Assembly (NCBI GenBank): GCA_937993755.1
Contig: CALKMA010000037.1
Coordinates: 1 to 16,208, forward strand
DNA length: 16,208 nt
Source: HGM13233 sp900762805
GTDB taxonomy: Bacteria > Bacillota > Clostridia > Oscillospirales > Ruminococcaceae
Reading direction: 5' to 3'
Shown: positions 1-6,669 of the stretch, piece by piece
How positions within the stretch are numbered: position 1 is the stretch's first letter
Layout: every line of letters begins with the position of its first letter
The notes under the pieces: generated by a model
The model's input: only the letters and a program-made list of their open reading frames with translations
Databases searched by the model: none
Told to the model about the DNA's origin: nothing
Position numbers and translations under genes: made by a program

Positions 1-1
1 C

Positions 2-589
2 GGGGTGCCGGCCGAGACGAATATGGCATTTTCCGATGAGCCGCCCCAGCTGGTCAAGCGGCAGCTGGAGCCGTGGGATGGAACCTTTTATGTCGAACGG
101 GCGAACAATCCGGCGGCAGAGGTGTTCTATCGGGAGAACGAGGCTTTCTCCGACGATGGAATAGGCGACTTTTACGCGGACTACACATTGTATTACGCAT
201 TGTATACACCCTCCGGCGCATTTGTTTTGCGGTCGGAAAAGCCGATCAGACAATCGGTCGTTTCCTCTGATGTGGCTTTTTATCTGATTGAGGAAACGAT
301 CTACAGGAGGCATATCGGCACGGGTGCGACAGATAAGCTTTCGGGGCTCAGACTCATAAAGATGTTCAGGGTAATGTCTAACAATGTTATTCGCTGGAAT
401 ATTCCTTCACGCCCGGAATGCTACGATATGACGGCGTCTGAAATCTTTGCCGATGATGAAAATGATACCTTCCCCTTCATTTGCTACGAGTATAACTTTA
501 ATACAGGGGAGGTGCGGGAGATCAGTCGGAAACAGATAATGGAGGAGTTCTGGGCCAGCGAAAGCGCAGCAAGCTCAACATCCCCCTGA
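2..589 (+). CDS. Hypothetical protein, 5' end outside or at window edge
   Basis: The reading frame is open to the left edge of the window and ends at TGA 587-589, giving at least 194 residues. A GTG at position 5 could be a start, but no ribosome site can be seen before it, so I treat the gene as 5'-truncated. I do not recognise the family. The protein is soluble-looking, acidic and rich in aromatic residues (many Tyr and Phe in the first 100 residues), with no signal peptide, membrane segment or repeat. The last 13 residues are Ser/Ala-rich. The gene is more AT-rich than the housekeeping genes: the 60 bases from 181 have 27 G or C, against 38 in the 60 bases from 13861 in lepA. This could indicate acquired DNA. 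An intrinsic terminator follows at 659. Confidence is in the gene being real, not in any function. Confidence 0.6.
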   Translation, partial: GVPAETNMAFSDEPPQLVKRQLEPWDGTFYVERANNPAAEVFYRENEAFSDDGIGDFYADYTLYYALYTPSGAFVLRSEKPIRQSVVSSDVAFYLIEETIYRRHIGTGATDKLSGLRLIKMFRVMSNNVIRWNIPSRPECYDMTASEIFADDENDTFPFICYEYNFNTGEVREISRKQIMEEFWASESAASSTSP

Positions 590-658
590 TATCCCCATAC
601 AGGAGAGCTTCGCCCTGTACGGCCGGACGCTGCCCTTGTCGGGACAGGGTAAAGAATT

Positions 659-692
659 AGCCGCGATGGAAGCATCGCGGCTCTTATATTTT
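659..692 (+). terminator. Intrinsic terminator after the first gene
   Basis: A perfect 10-bp stem (659-668 with 673-682) with a GAAG tetraloop is followed by the T-rich run CTTATATTTT. It is 70 bases past the stop of the upstream gene and in the right orientation to end its transcript. Confidence 0.8.
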
Positions 693-877
693 ACCGACGG
701 CGCGCTTGCGATGCTGCGGCTCCCGCATCCGATCGTTCGTGCGCCGCAAAAGGAGCGCAGAGTCCTTTGGCTGTCGGTCAGAGCTGCCCGCGCAGACACG
801 GGCTGACGGTTCGGCTTTGCGGTGAGCGCTGCGGCCGGCGGCGGTCAGGCTTTTCCCGCGCTCTGTCTATATGCAGC

Positions 878-912
878 GTCCCTCCCCGCGGCCAACGGCC
901 ATAGGGAGGGAC
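878..912. repeat. Nested inverted repeat
   Basis: Nine perfect pairs (GTCCCTCCC at 878-886 with GGGAGGGAC at 904-912) enclose a second small palindrome, GGCC-AAC-GGCC at 890-900. No T-run follows on either strand, so it is not a standard terminator. It may be a protein-binding palindrome or an RNA hairpin; the role is unknown. Confidence 0.5.
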
Positions 913-944
913 TTATCCGGAAAACAAAAGAGGATCATGCAAAG

Positions 945-981
945 CCGGCGCTGCCGATACGGGCGATCCGGGCGGCGCCGG
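945..981 (-). terminator. Hairpin, possible minus-strand terminator
   Basis: CCGGCGCTGCC (945-955) pairs with GGCGGCGCCGG (971-981) over 11 bp including one G-T pair, with a 15-base loop. Read on the minus strand it is followed by CTTTGC and then a T-rich stretch. It could end transcripts from the UPF0309 gene and the short frame at 1028-1114. The T-run is imperfect, so confidence is modest. Confidence 0.35.
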
Positions 982-1027
982 TAAAACGGCAGGGCACAGG
1001 CGGGGAGGCGCTATGTTCGCTCCGCCG

Positions 1028-1114
1028 CTATTTGTTTTGCCTCAACAGCTCCGCGAGAATAGCAAGCGGTAAAAGCAGCAAGCAGATAATGACCATGCCG
1101 TGATAACGCCTCAT
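1028..1114 (-). CDS. Possible 28-residue single-span membrane peptide
   Basis: On the minus strand an ATG at 1114-1112 opens a 28-codon frame ending in TAG at 1030-1028. The product starts MRRYHG, continues as an unbroken hydrophobic stretch (MVIICLLLLPLAILAELL, about residues 7-24) and ends RQNK. This is the charge layout of a small one-helix membrane protein with an N-in orientation. No good ribosome site precedes the ATG; the upstream bases are GACGAGATCGCCAAAA. A terminator-like hairpin lies 47 bases past the stop. It follows the UPF0309 gene by about 210 bases on the same strand. The composition could be chance, and I do not recognise a family. Confidence 0.25.
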   Translation of the reverse strand: MRRYHGMVIICLLLLPLAILAELLRQNK

Positions 1115-1323
1115 TTTTGGCGATCTCGTCAAGGCTTTTTTTCGATCGGCCTGCCTGCCGCCGCGCTGTCACCTCACTGACGGTGCCCGGCAGCGCCGTG
1201 CGGGGCGATGCCGACAGCACAGCCTGCCGCGCGCAGCCCGGCCGCCGGGCCGAGGACAGCGCCGCGCCCACCTTAACGTTGAGCGGGCGGGCATCGGACG
1301 CAAGCGGCGCACAGCCGCCTGTC

Positions 1324-2073
1324 TCAATATCCCTTTTCCATATACTGCGGGAAGGCGAAGCTCTCGTTATAGGCGGCGCCGCCGGGGTAATTGGCGCTGC
1401 GCAGGATGGCCGGCTTGATGCCGTGTGTTTTGACCAGCTCCTCAACGGCAACGCTGGTGAGCGACCACAGGATGTAATCGGTCGCAATGCCGCTGGCGGC
1501 CGCAAAGGCCGAATCCAGCCAATCGACCTCCAGCATGGCCTCGGCGGCCGGCGCGCAGTTGTCGATGGTAAGGGTGGCGATCTCATACAGCTTTTTGCCG
1601 CTCGAATGCACCGGCGGCAGCTGCGAGGCGTACTTCATGCTGGTGAAAGCGATGACCTTGACGCCGTTTTTTTCTGCTTCGTAGGCGAGGTCCACGACGC
1701 TGGCCGTCTGCCCCGAAACGCTGCTGAGGAAAATGACGTCACCCTTGCCGATATGGGCCTGCCGGAGAGCATAGGCGGCCAGCCCCTCAAAGCAGCGGTC
1801 CTCCGGCAGATCGGTGCGGCGGCGCGCCTGATAGTGTGTGGTGTAGTTTTTCAGCTCCAGGGCGTAGCGGAAGGGCTTGTAGAATGTCGGCCCGCCGCCG
1901 CGCTCCAGCAGATCATACTCCATATAATGGCAGATGTTGCTCAGATAGATATTGCAGCCGGCCGCAACGGCGTCGGCCACGAGCTTTCCGGCTGCGATGA
2001 TGTTTTCCGTCTGTGTTTCGCGTACCTCGGCGAACAGTTGATCGACCCGTGCGCGGTAATCGTCCAGTAACAT
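1324..2073 (-). CDS. UPF0309-family SIS-domain protein (putative sugar phosphate-binding protein)
   Basis: A 249-residue cytosolic protein of the UPF0309 group of SIS (sugar isomerase) folds, normal length for the family. Family marks are ETQTENI near residue 19, the second SIS loop with SSVSGQTAS (117-125), VIAFTS (140-145), HSSGKKLYEIA (156-166), TIDNCAP and a C-terminal SANYPGG. SIS proteins bind phosphosugars, but the substrate of this family is not established, so no reaction is assigned. Unusually, the first SIS loop, which in relatives I remember contains a Gly-Cys-Gly-His-Ser run, reads YLSNICHYMEYD (43-54) here and lacks the glycines. The ATG at 2073 is preceded by AAAGGAGA at good spacing, which fixes the start. 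No neighbour suggests a sugar pathway. Confidence 0.8.
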   Translation of the reverse strand: MLLDDYRARVDQLFAEVRETQTENIIAAGKLVADAVAAGCNIYLSNICHYMEYDLLERGGGPTFYKPFRYALELKNYTTHYQARRRTDLPEDRCFEGLAAYALRQAHIGKGDVIFLSSVSGQTASVVDLAYEAEKNGVKVIAFTSMKYASQLPPVHSSGKKLYEIATLTIDNCAPAAEAMLEVDWLDSAFAAASGIATDYILWSLTSVAVEELVKTHGIKPAILRSANYPGGAAYNESFAFPQYMEKGY

Positions 2074-2105
2074 GGTTGTCTCCTTTGCTGGTTTGTTATA
2101 GCATT

Positions 2106-2111
2106 ATTATA
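2106..2111 (-). promoter_or_regulatory. Likely -10 box of the UPF0309 gene
   Basis: A perfect TATAAT on the minus strand, 32 bases upstream of the ATG at 2073. The best -35 (TTACTT, 18 bases upstream) is poor, so promoter strength is uncertain. Confidence 0.5.
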
Positions 2112-2464
2112 CAGGCCGGCGCCGCAAAAGTAAAGAGACAGAGCGAGGCCGGATGCCCGTAAGACAGCCTTGCGCCGAAAAAAAGCCGATAAGCAGCCGA
2201 AATGGGTGCGGCAGGAACGCCGCGGGGCAAAGCGGGAGCTGCCGTGAAGCCTGAGCCGATCTATGCTTGACGGGCAAGAGGCGGAAGAAACTGAAAGCAG
2301 CCGGCAGGAGCGCTTTGGACGAGAATGGTTCGCCGGAGCGCGCTCTGTTTGAAATTCGCCGTTTTTCCCAAGTCGGGAGCCGAAAAGCTGCCGAAAAGCA
2401 CACCCGCCAAGTGCAGCGGTTGAGGTGTTCATAAAAATTTTGCAGCTTTATGCGGAGATATTGC
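2112..2464. other. Intergenic stretch with no supported gene
   Basis: About 350 bases between the divergent promoters of the UPF0309 gene and the lipoprotein gene. Frames run through it on both strands, but none has a ribosome site or a recognisable product. One plus-strand frame (about 2265-2430) gives a Lys/Arg-rich peptide without a proper start and is regarded as chance. Confidence 0.4.
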
Positions 2465-2494
2465 TTGAAATGGCCGCTCCTTGCATGGTACAAT
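2465..2494 (+). promoter_or_regulatory. Promoter of the lipoprotein gene
   Basis: TTGAAA (2465-2470), an 18-base spacer and TACAAT (2489-2494), with TGG directly before the -10 giving an extended -10 (TGnTACAAT). The start codon is 57 bases past the -10. Confidence 0.7.
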
Positions 2495-2551
2495 TATCTT
2501 GGATAGTTATATCAGCGCAAGGTCAAGCTCAACATGTATCAGGAGGTGTTT

Positions 2552-3394
2552 ATGATGAAAAAAGCAATCATTTTTACACTGGTGCTGGCTCTTGTAATAA
2601 TGCTCCTGTCAGGATGCCAAGGCAACTCCTTTTCTTTGGACGAAGGGCTGTATGTTCTTGAACAGACAGAAAAGAACGGCGGGGCTGCTCCCGCTGAGCC
2701 CTATCTTATTGTGCATGGAGGATCCCTTTACGTCGTTCTTGATATGGGCGTATCCTATCAGCCATCGGGCGCGGTGACTGTAAACGGGAACAAGGTTGTG
2801 ATGGAAACAGTGTTTGCAAACGAACCATGCAAATGGACCTTTAAGCTGATTGACAACAACAGGCTCAAGTTTGTATCCGCCAAGTCTGATATTCCGCCCT
2901 ACGGAGAAGCCTGGAAAAATGGCATGGTGTTTGTCCGCGCGGAAGAAGAAACGGCAGGGTTAGCGGCTGTTCCCGAAGATTTTTCCTTTGCCCTTACATG
3001 GAATTGCTATGGTGAAAGCTCGTATGACAGTCTGACAGGCGAATTGGTTAAAACCACCGATGCCACAAATCCGGAAGACTATGTAACAAATTATCAGCTT
3101 ACGGGCGAGGATAAGGAGTACATCTATCATTTGCTTGGGAATTTGGATGTAAACTCCTTCCCGGATGTATATGATCCGAACAATGGATTGTCCAAGCCTA
3201 ATATGACGCTCATTCTGACTGTTCGAGTCAACGGTGAGGTCAAAACCATCACGGCAAAGCATATCGCGCTATCCTTTGAATCAAAGGATGAAAAGGGGCA
3301 GCAGTTTCTGTCGGTTTGCGAAGTGATCTCTAACAGACTGATGGAAACCGAAGCGTGGAAAGCCCTGCCCAACTATGAGTTTCTATACGAGTAA
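2552..3394 (+). CDS. Membrane-anchored lipoprotein of unknown function
   Basis: A 280-residue exported lipoprotein. The N-terminus has two Met, KK, a hydrophobic core and the lipobox LSGC, so Cys22 should be lipidated and cleaved by signal peptidase II. The mature part appears to have two domains. Residues about 25-130 are beta-rich with a Trp-containing motif (KWTFKLIDNNRLKFV). Residues about 145-280 start FALTWNCYGESSYDS and end ALPNYEFLYE, a layout I associate with uncharacterised clostridial lipoproteins. AGGAGG at 2541-2546 decides between starts: it is 5 bases before ATG 2552 and 8 before ATG 2555. An in-frame ATG at 2534 lies upstream of that site and is rejected. The gene is AT-richer than its neighbours: the 60 bases from 2701 have 28 G or C. 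It has its own promoter and stands alone. Confidence 0.85.
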   Translation: MMKKAIIFTLVLALVIMLLSGCQGNSFSLDEGLYVLEQTEKNGGAAPAEPYLIVHGGSLYVVLDMGVSYQPSGAVTVNGNKVVMETVFANEPCKWTFKLIDNNRLKFVSAKSDIPPYGEAWKNGMVFVRAEEETAGLAAVPEDFSFALTWNCYGESSYDSLTGELVKTTDATNPEDYVTNYQLTGEDKEYIYHLLGNLDVNSFPDVYDPNNGLSKPNMTLILTVRVNGEVKTITAKHIALSFESKDEKGQQFLSVCEVISNRLMETEAWKALPNYEFLYE

Positions 3395-3472
3395 CAAGCT
3401 TTTTAGTGCGGTGTTCCGCCTGCCGGAGGGATAGAAAGGCAAGTGGCTTATAGGTAGCCGGATATTTCAAAA

Positions 3473-3493
3473 GCCCTTTAGGAACGAAAGGGC
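3473..3493. terminator. Probable bidirectional terminator
   Basis: GCCCTTT (3473-3479) pairs perfectly with AAAGGGC (3487-3493). On the minus strand TTTTG follows at once. On the plus strand the following GCACTTCTATACTTT is T-rich but starts late. It lies between converging genes and could serve both. Confidence 0.5.
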
Positions 3494-3690
3494 GCACTTC
3501 TATACTTTATTATTAAGAGTAATGTGTCCCCCGCGAGCCTTGTTCCCGGCCGGCAGAAAAAACTGCCTGGTCGGGATGCTTCTTCGCCTTGCTTCGCCAA
3601 GGCGGCTGCGCCCTCTTGCGACACGGAAGCGGCCGTCCGCGAGCGGCCCTGACAAGCCGTGCGCCGCCGGCAAGGTCGAATATCATGCAG

Positions 3691-3728
3691 AAAATGATCC
3701 TCCGTATGGCTGCGGCCTACGGAGGATC
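3691..3728 (-). terminator. Terminator downstream of uraA
   Basis: A perfect 11-bp stem (3696-3706 with 3718-3728) with an 11-base loop. On the minus strand it is followed by ATTTTC. It begins 58 bases past the uraA stop. On the plus strand it is also followed by a T-containing stretch (TGTTTTG), so it may work both ways. Confidence 0.6.
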
Positions 3729-3786
3729 AGCTGTTTTGATACGATTTTTATGGCGGCGGAGAGCCCCGCCGCCCGTCTGCGGCAGG

Positions 3787-5232
3787 TTATCTGACGAGAT
3801 TTCCGTCCTCGCCCTTGACCTCCTCCATGCTCTTGACATGGCCCTCAAGGTAGGTTCCATCCTCCCCGGAGCTGAGATGGCCGTTATTGACCACAAGATT
3901 GGTCAGGATACCGGCGATGAGCGCGACGGCCAGCGAGGTGATCGAGAGCAGCGAGCCGCCGGTGGCGGGATTGCGGCCGAACTCAAGGGTCAGGCCGCCG
4001 ATGCCGGTGACGAGGATGGCGCTGACGATGAACAGGTTTTTGCTGTTGCCGAGGTCAACATTCTTGAGCATCTGCAGACCGCTGACCGCGATGAAGCCGT
4101 AGAGCGCGATGCAGGCGCCGCCCATGACGCATTTGGGGATGGAGTTGATGAGCGCCACAAAGGGGGTGAAGAACGAGAGGATCATGCAGCCGAGCGCCGC
4201 GAAGGTGATGGTGATGACCGAGGCGTTGCCCGTGATGGCCACACAGCCGATCGATTCGCCGTAGGTGGTGTTGGCTGCGCCGCCAAAGATCGAGCCGACG
4301 ATCGAGCCGACGCCGTCGCCCAGCAGGGTTCTGTCAAGGCCGGGGTCGGCGATGAGGTCGCGCCCGATGATGGCGCCGAGGTTCTTATGGTCGGCGATGT
4401 GCTGCGCCAGCTCGACGACGCCGATGGGCACATAGATGAGCGCGATGTTGCCGACGGCGGCCCAATCGAGCGGGTACTCGCTGCCGGTCTCAAAGGCGCG
4501 GAGGAAGAAGAACTTGGGGCAATCGACCAGCGAGGTGATCGAGAAGTTGGTGAACAGCGAGGTGATAGGCCCGAAATCGAGGATCTGGAGCGTATCGATC
4601 GAGGCGGCGCGGCCGATGAGTGTCAGCACAAGGGCCAGCAGATAGCCGGCGCCGATGCCCACCACAAAGGGGATGAGCTTGAGGCTTTTGCTGCCCTTGA
4701 CCGAGCAGAGCACGATGGCAAGGAAGGTGAACAGGCCGACAGCAATGGTCACGAGGCTGTAGCCGTCGCCGCCGTTGCCCGAAAGCCACGAGGTGGCGGT
4801 GCCGGAGAGCGAAAGGCCGATCAGCGTCACGATGGGGCCGATGATGGCGGCTGGCATCAGCTTGTTGACCCAGCGGCTGCCGACGCCCTTGATGATCATC
4901 GCAATGACGACATAGACCATGCCGGCGAAAAAGACGCCGATGATCATGCCCCAGTAGCCGTAGTTGAGCTTGATGGAGGCGGCGTAGGCGCCGAGAAAGG
5001 TGAACGAGCTGCCGAGGAACACGGGACTTTTGCGGCGGGAAAAGAGGATGTAGACCAGTGTGCCGGCGCCGGCGCCGAAAAGGGCGGCGGCCGGGTCGGC
5101 GGGCAGGCCGAACTGCGTGACCAGCAGCGGCACCAGCAGCGTGGCCGCCATGATGGCGATCATTTGCTGCAGGGCAAATACGAGAGTTTGTTTTACCGGG
5201 GGTCTGTCAGCGATGTCGTAGATGAGTTTCAT
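3787..5232 (-). CDS. uraA: Uracil permease (NCS2 family)
   Basis: A 481-residue integral membrane protein of the nucleobase:cation symporter-2 family, which imports uracil, probably with protons. The hydrophobic pattern fits the family's 14 segments. The two glutamates that bind uracil in E. coli UraA are matched by Glu274 (in GVVELAQHIAD) and Glu326 (in TTYGESIGCVAITG). The N-terminal VFALQQMIAIMAATLLVPLL is also typical. The start is ATG 5232, preceded by AAAGGAGC; a longer frame to 5319 would run through the leader terminator and is rejected. Transcription should be controlled by the upstream leader, which has a consensus promoter, a PyrR-like hairpin and an intrinsic terminator, so expression should fall when UMP is plentiful. 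upp lies upstream on the same strand as its own unit and supplies the next step. A xanthine or other NCS2 substrate is less likely given the leader. Confidence 0.93.
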   Translation of the reverse strand: MKLIYDIADRPPVKQTLVFALQQMIAIMAATLLVPLLVTQFGLPADPAAALFGAGAGTLVYILFSRRKSPVFLGSSFTFLGAYAASIKLNYGYWGMIIGVFFAGMVYVVIAMIIKGVGSRWVNKLMPAAIIGPIVTLIGLSLSGTATSWLSGNGGDGYSLVTIAVGLFTFLAIVLCSVKGSKSLKLIPFVVGIGAGYLLALVLTLIGRAASIDTLQILDFGPITSLFTNFSITSLVDCPKFFFLRAFETGSEYPLDWAAVGNIALIYVPIGVVELAQHIADHKNLGAIIGRDLIADPGLDRTLLGDGVGSIVGSIFGGAANTTYGESIGCVAITGNASVITITFAALGCMILSFFTPFVALINSIPKCVMGGACIALYGFIAVSGLQMLKNVDLGNSKNLFIVSAILVTGIGGLTLEFGRNPATGGSLLSITSLAVALIAGILTNLVVNNGHLSSGEDGTYLEGHVKSMEEVKGEDGNLVR

Positions 5233-5258
5233 TGTTGCTGCTCCTTTTATTTTTCCAC

Positions 5259-5287
5259 AAAATAAAAGAACCTTGCCGATGGCAAGG
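5259..5287 (-). terminator. Attenuator terminator in the uraA leader
   Basis: On the minus strand CCTTGCC (5287-5281), loop ATC and GGCAAGG (5277-5271) are followed by TTCTTTTATTTT (5270-5259). It sits between the promoter and the start codon, which marks it as regulatory. The 5' arm can instead pair with GGCAAG at 5332-5327 to form an antiterminator. Confidence 0.85.
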
Positions 5288-5324
5288 GTGCAAGTATGAC
5301 TGTATGCAGGCATTCTCACATCTT

Positions 5325-5358
5325 ATCTTGCCAATATCACAGTATTGGATTTAAAGAT
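5325..5358 (-). promoter_or_regulatory. PyrR-binding-type hairpin (anti-antiterminator)
   Basis: Read on the minus strand: lower stem ATCTT (5358-5354) with AAGAT (5329-5325), an asymmetric bulge TAAAT opposite C, upper stem CCAATA (5348-5343) with TATTGG (5336-5331), and hexaloop CTGTGA (5342-5337). This is the layout known for PyrR-binding RNA of pyrimidine genes: a UUUAA-type bulge, an upper stem and a CNGNGA loop. The upper-stem bases differ from the Bacillus sites I remember, but pairing is kept. Its 3' side contains GGCAAG, the arm needed for the antiterminator, so PyrR-UMP binding would favour termination. The PyrR assignment is inference from structure and from the downstream gene. 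Confidence 0.75.
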
Positions 5359-5380
5359 TCAATGTATTTTGCTTGTAAAT

Positions 5381-5409
5381 AGGATACAGCATTTGGCGCA
5401 CGTTGTCAA
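5381..5409 (-). promoter_or_regulatory. uraA promoter
   Basis: On the minus strand TTGACA (5409-5404), a 17-base spacer and TATCCT (5386-5381). The expected start of transcription, near 5374, leaves a leader of about 140 bases before the uraA start codon. Confidence 0.8.
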
Positions 5410-5806
5410 GATGAAATTTTGGGCAAAAACGCGGCGCATTTTGTGCGGTTTGCGGGAGGATGCCGGGCGGGCCGGCGCGGGCGACGCGGGGAAGGCGCCG
5501 GCGGGGTGTTGACAGCTGCGGCGCGCGGCGGGGCTGCGGCCGGATGATGGAAAAACGCGCGGGCTTGGCTTTGGGAGGGATAGGCGGCCGGTCAGGGTGC
5601 TGCTTTCGGCGAGGGTCTGTGTTGGGCGAGGGAGCGGCCTGCAGGGGGCTGCACATATTGAAAGAGAGAGCAGCCCCGCCTTGCGGCCGGCGCGGTGAGG
5701 AAAAGGCAGATCGTTGACGGCAGCCGGTCGGAAACGGGGGACTTTCCCCGTGCCCGTTGGCGTAGGGGTGGGGCAATATCGCCGCACCGGCGGTGGTGAA
5801 ATACTG
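5410..5806. other. GC-rich intergenic stretch, nothing recognised
   Basis: About 400 bases between the uraA promoter and the upp terminator. Open frames exist on both strands because stop codons are rare in such GC-rich DNA, but none has a ribosome site or a familiar product. I see no further signal here. Confidence 0.5.
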
Positions 5807-5836
5807 AAAAAGGGGCCTGCCCGGTGGGCAGGCCCC
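5807..5836 (-). terminator. Terminator of upp
   Basis: A perfect 11-bp GC-rich stem (5812-5822 with 5826-5836) with a three-base loop. On the minus strand TTTTT (5811-5807) follows. It begins 22 bases past the upp stop. Confidence 0.9.
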
Positions 5837-5858
5837 GTATCAAAGCAAAGGAATGCGG

Positions 5859-6518
5859 TTACACCTGAGGCTTGTAGCTGCAGGTGCCGCAGACGCGGTC
5901 GCCGGCATCGCCGGCAGCGTCAAGAATGTAGCCCTTTTCGTTGAGCGGACGGTCGGAATAGCGCGCGGCGTAGATGTGTACGTCGGGATGGCTGCGGGCG
6001 ATCAGCTCAACGCCCTGCCGCGCCGCGAACACGCACATGAATTTGATGCGCCGGCAGCCGGCCTTTTTGATAAGGTCGATGGCGGCGTCAACGCTGACGC
6101 CGGTGGCAAAGGCCGGATCGACGATGATGACCTGACCGTCGGCGGCATCGACCGGCAGCTTGAAGTAATACTGCACGGCCTTGAGGGTCGTCTCGTCGCG
6201 GTAGAGGCCGACGTGACCGACCTTGGCGGTGGGAGACAGGCTGCGCAGCCCATCCACCATGCCGAGACCGGCGCGCAGGATGGGAACAATAGTGAAATCC
6301 TCGGCCAGCACCGGGGATACGATTTTTTCAAGAGGGGCCTGCACCTCGATGCTGCGGGTAGGCAGATCCTTGAGCACTTCATAGCCCATCATCACGGTAA
6401 TCTCGGTCAAAAGCTCGCAGAATTCCTTGGAGCCGGTGTGGATGTCGCACAGATGGGTGACCTTGTGCTGGATGAGCGGGTGGTCAAAAACGGTCAGATT
6501 GGTCGGTAGTTCAGCCAT
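5859..6518 (-). CDS. upp: Uracil phosphoribosyltransferase
   Basis: A 219-residue cytosolic enzyme that joins uracil to PRPP to give UMP and pyrophosphate, the salvage step after uptake by the uraA product. Family marks are TxLCDIHTGSKEF near residue 22, PILRAGLGMVDGL (79-91), the PRPP loop region VDPAFATGVS (133-142) and the C-terminal LNEKGYI and GDAGDR motifs (192-208). Length is slightly above the usual 208-210 because of a longer tail, CSYKPQV. Two motifs depart from the usual form: the PRPP loop, normally close to VDPMLATGGS, has Ala136, Phe137 and Val141; and GDAGDR is preceded by LDAA rather than the usual PGL. Activity is likely but not certain. GAGGTG stands before ATG 6518. It has its own promoter and terminator. 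Confidence 0.93.
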   Translation of the reverse strand: MAELPTNLTVFDHPLIQHKVTHLCDIHTGSKEFCELLTEITVMMGYEVLKDLPTRSIEVQAPLEKIVSPVLAEDFTIVPILRAGLGMVDGLRSLSPTAKVGHVGLYRDETTLKAVQYYFKLPVDAADGQVIIVDPAFATGVSVDAAIDLIKKAGCRRIKFMCVFAARQGVELIARSHPDVHIYAARYSDRPLNEKGYILDAAGDAGDRVCGTCSYKPQV

Positions 6519-6541
6519 AATGCACCTCAGTGATTTTTCTC

Positions 6542-6570
6542 ATTGTAGCACATGGCTAGGGCTTTTTCAA
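6542..6570 (-). promoter_or_regulatory. upp promoter
   Basis: On the minus strand TTGAAA (6570-6565), a 17-base spacer and TACAAT (6547-6542). The leader is only about 17 bases long, so no attenuator like that of uraA is possible here. Confidence 0.8.
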
Positions 6571-6613
6571 CAGTGGCTTCCGATTTTTCGGAGCCGGTGC
6601 TTTCGGGAAAGGG

Positions 6614-6652
6614 AAAATGAAAAGCCGGCGGGCGCACAGCGCGCCCGCCGGC
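6614..6652 (-). terminator. Terminator of the repeat-containing membrane protein gene
   Basis: A perfect 12-bp stem (6624-6635 with 6641-6652) with loop ACAGC. On the minus strand TTTTCATTTT follows. It starts 18 bases past the stop codon at 6670. Confidence 0.88.
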
Positions 6653-6669
6653 AAGGGCCGACAAACTGA

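Larger units (their letters stand above)
693..1323. other. GC-rich gap with inverted repeats, no convincing long gene
   Basis: About 630 bases separate the terminator at 692 from the stop of the UPF0309 gene. Open frames here have no ribosome sites and no recognisable protein. The stretch holds two large inverted repeats (878-912 and 945-981) and one possible very short minus-strand gene (1028-1114). All three are listed separately. Confidence 0.5.
3395..3786. other. Convergent intergenic region with hairpins
   Basis: The gap between the converging lipoprotein gene (+) and uraA (-). It holds two terminator-type hairpins (3473-3493 and 3691-3728). A third inverted repeat (GGCGGCGG 3752-3759 with CCGCCGCC 3766-3773) lacks a T-run on either strand. 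No gene is supported. Confidence 0.5.

Noticed and set aside
1117..2070. 317-codon plus-strand frame opposite the UPF0309 gene
   Set aside because: No ribosome site and no family; the minus-strand frame has clear family motifs and AAAGGAGA.
3589..5265. 558-codon plus-strand open frame opposite uraA
   Set aside because: It is antisense to a clear NCS2 permease, is Asp/Glu/Gly/Arg-rich in a way typical of the reverse complement of a GC-rich membrane protein gene, and has no ribosome site or family match.
5233..5319. Extended uraA start at 5319
   Set aside because: It would translate through the attenuator terminator; the ribosome site AAAGGAGC is before 5232.
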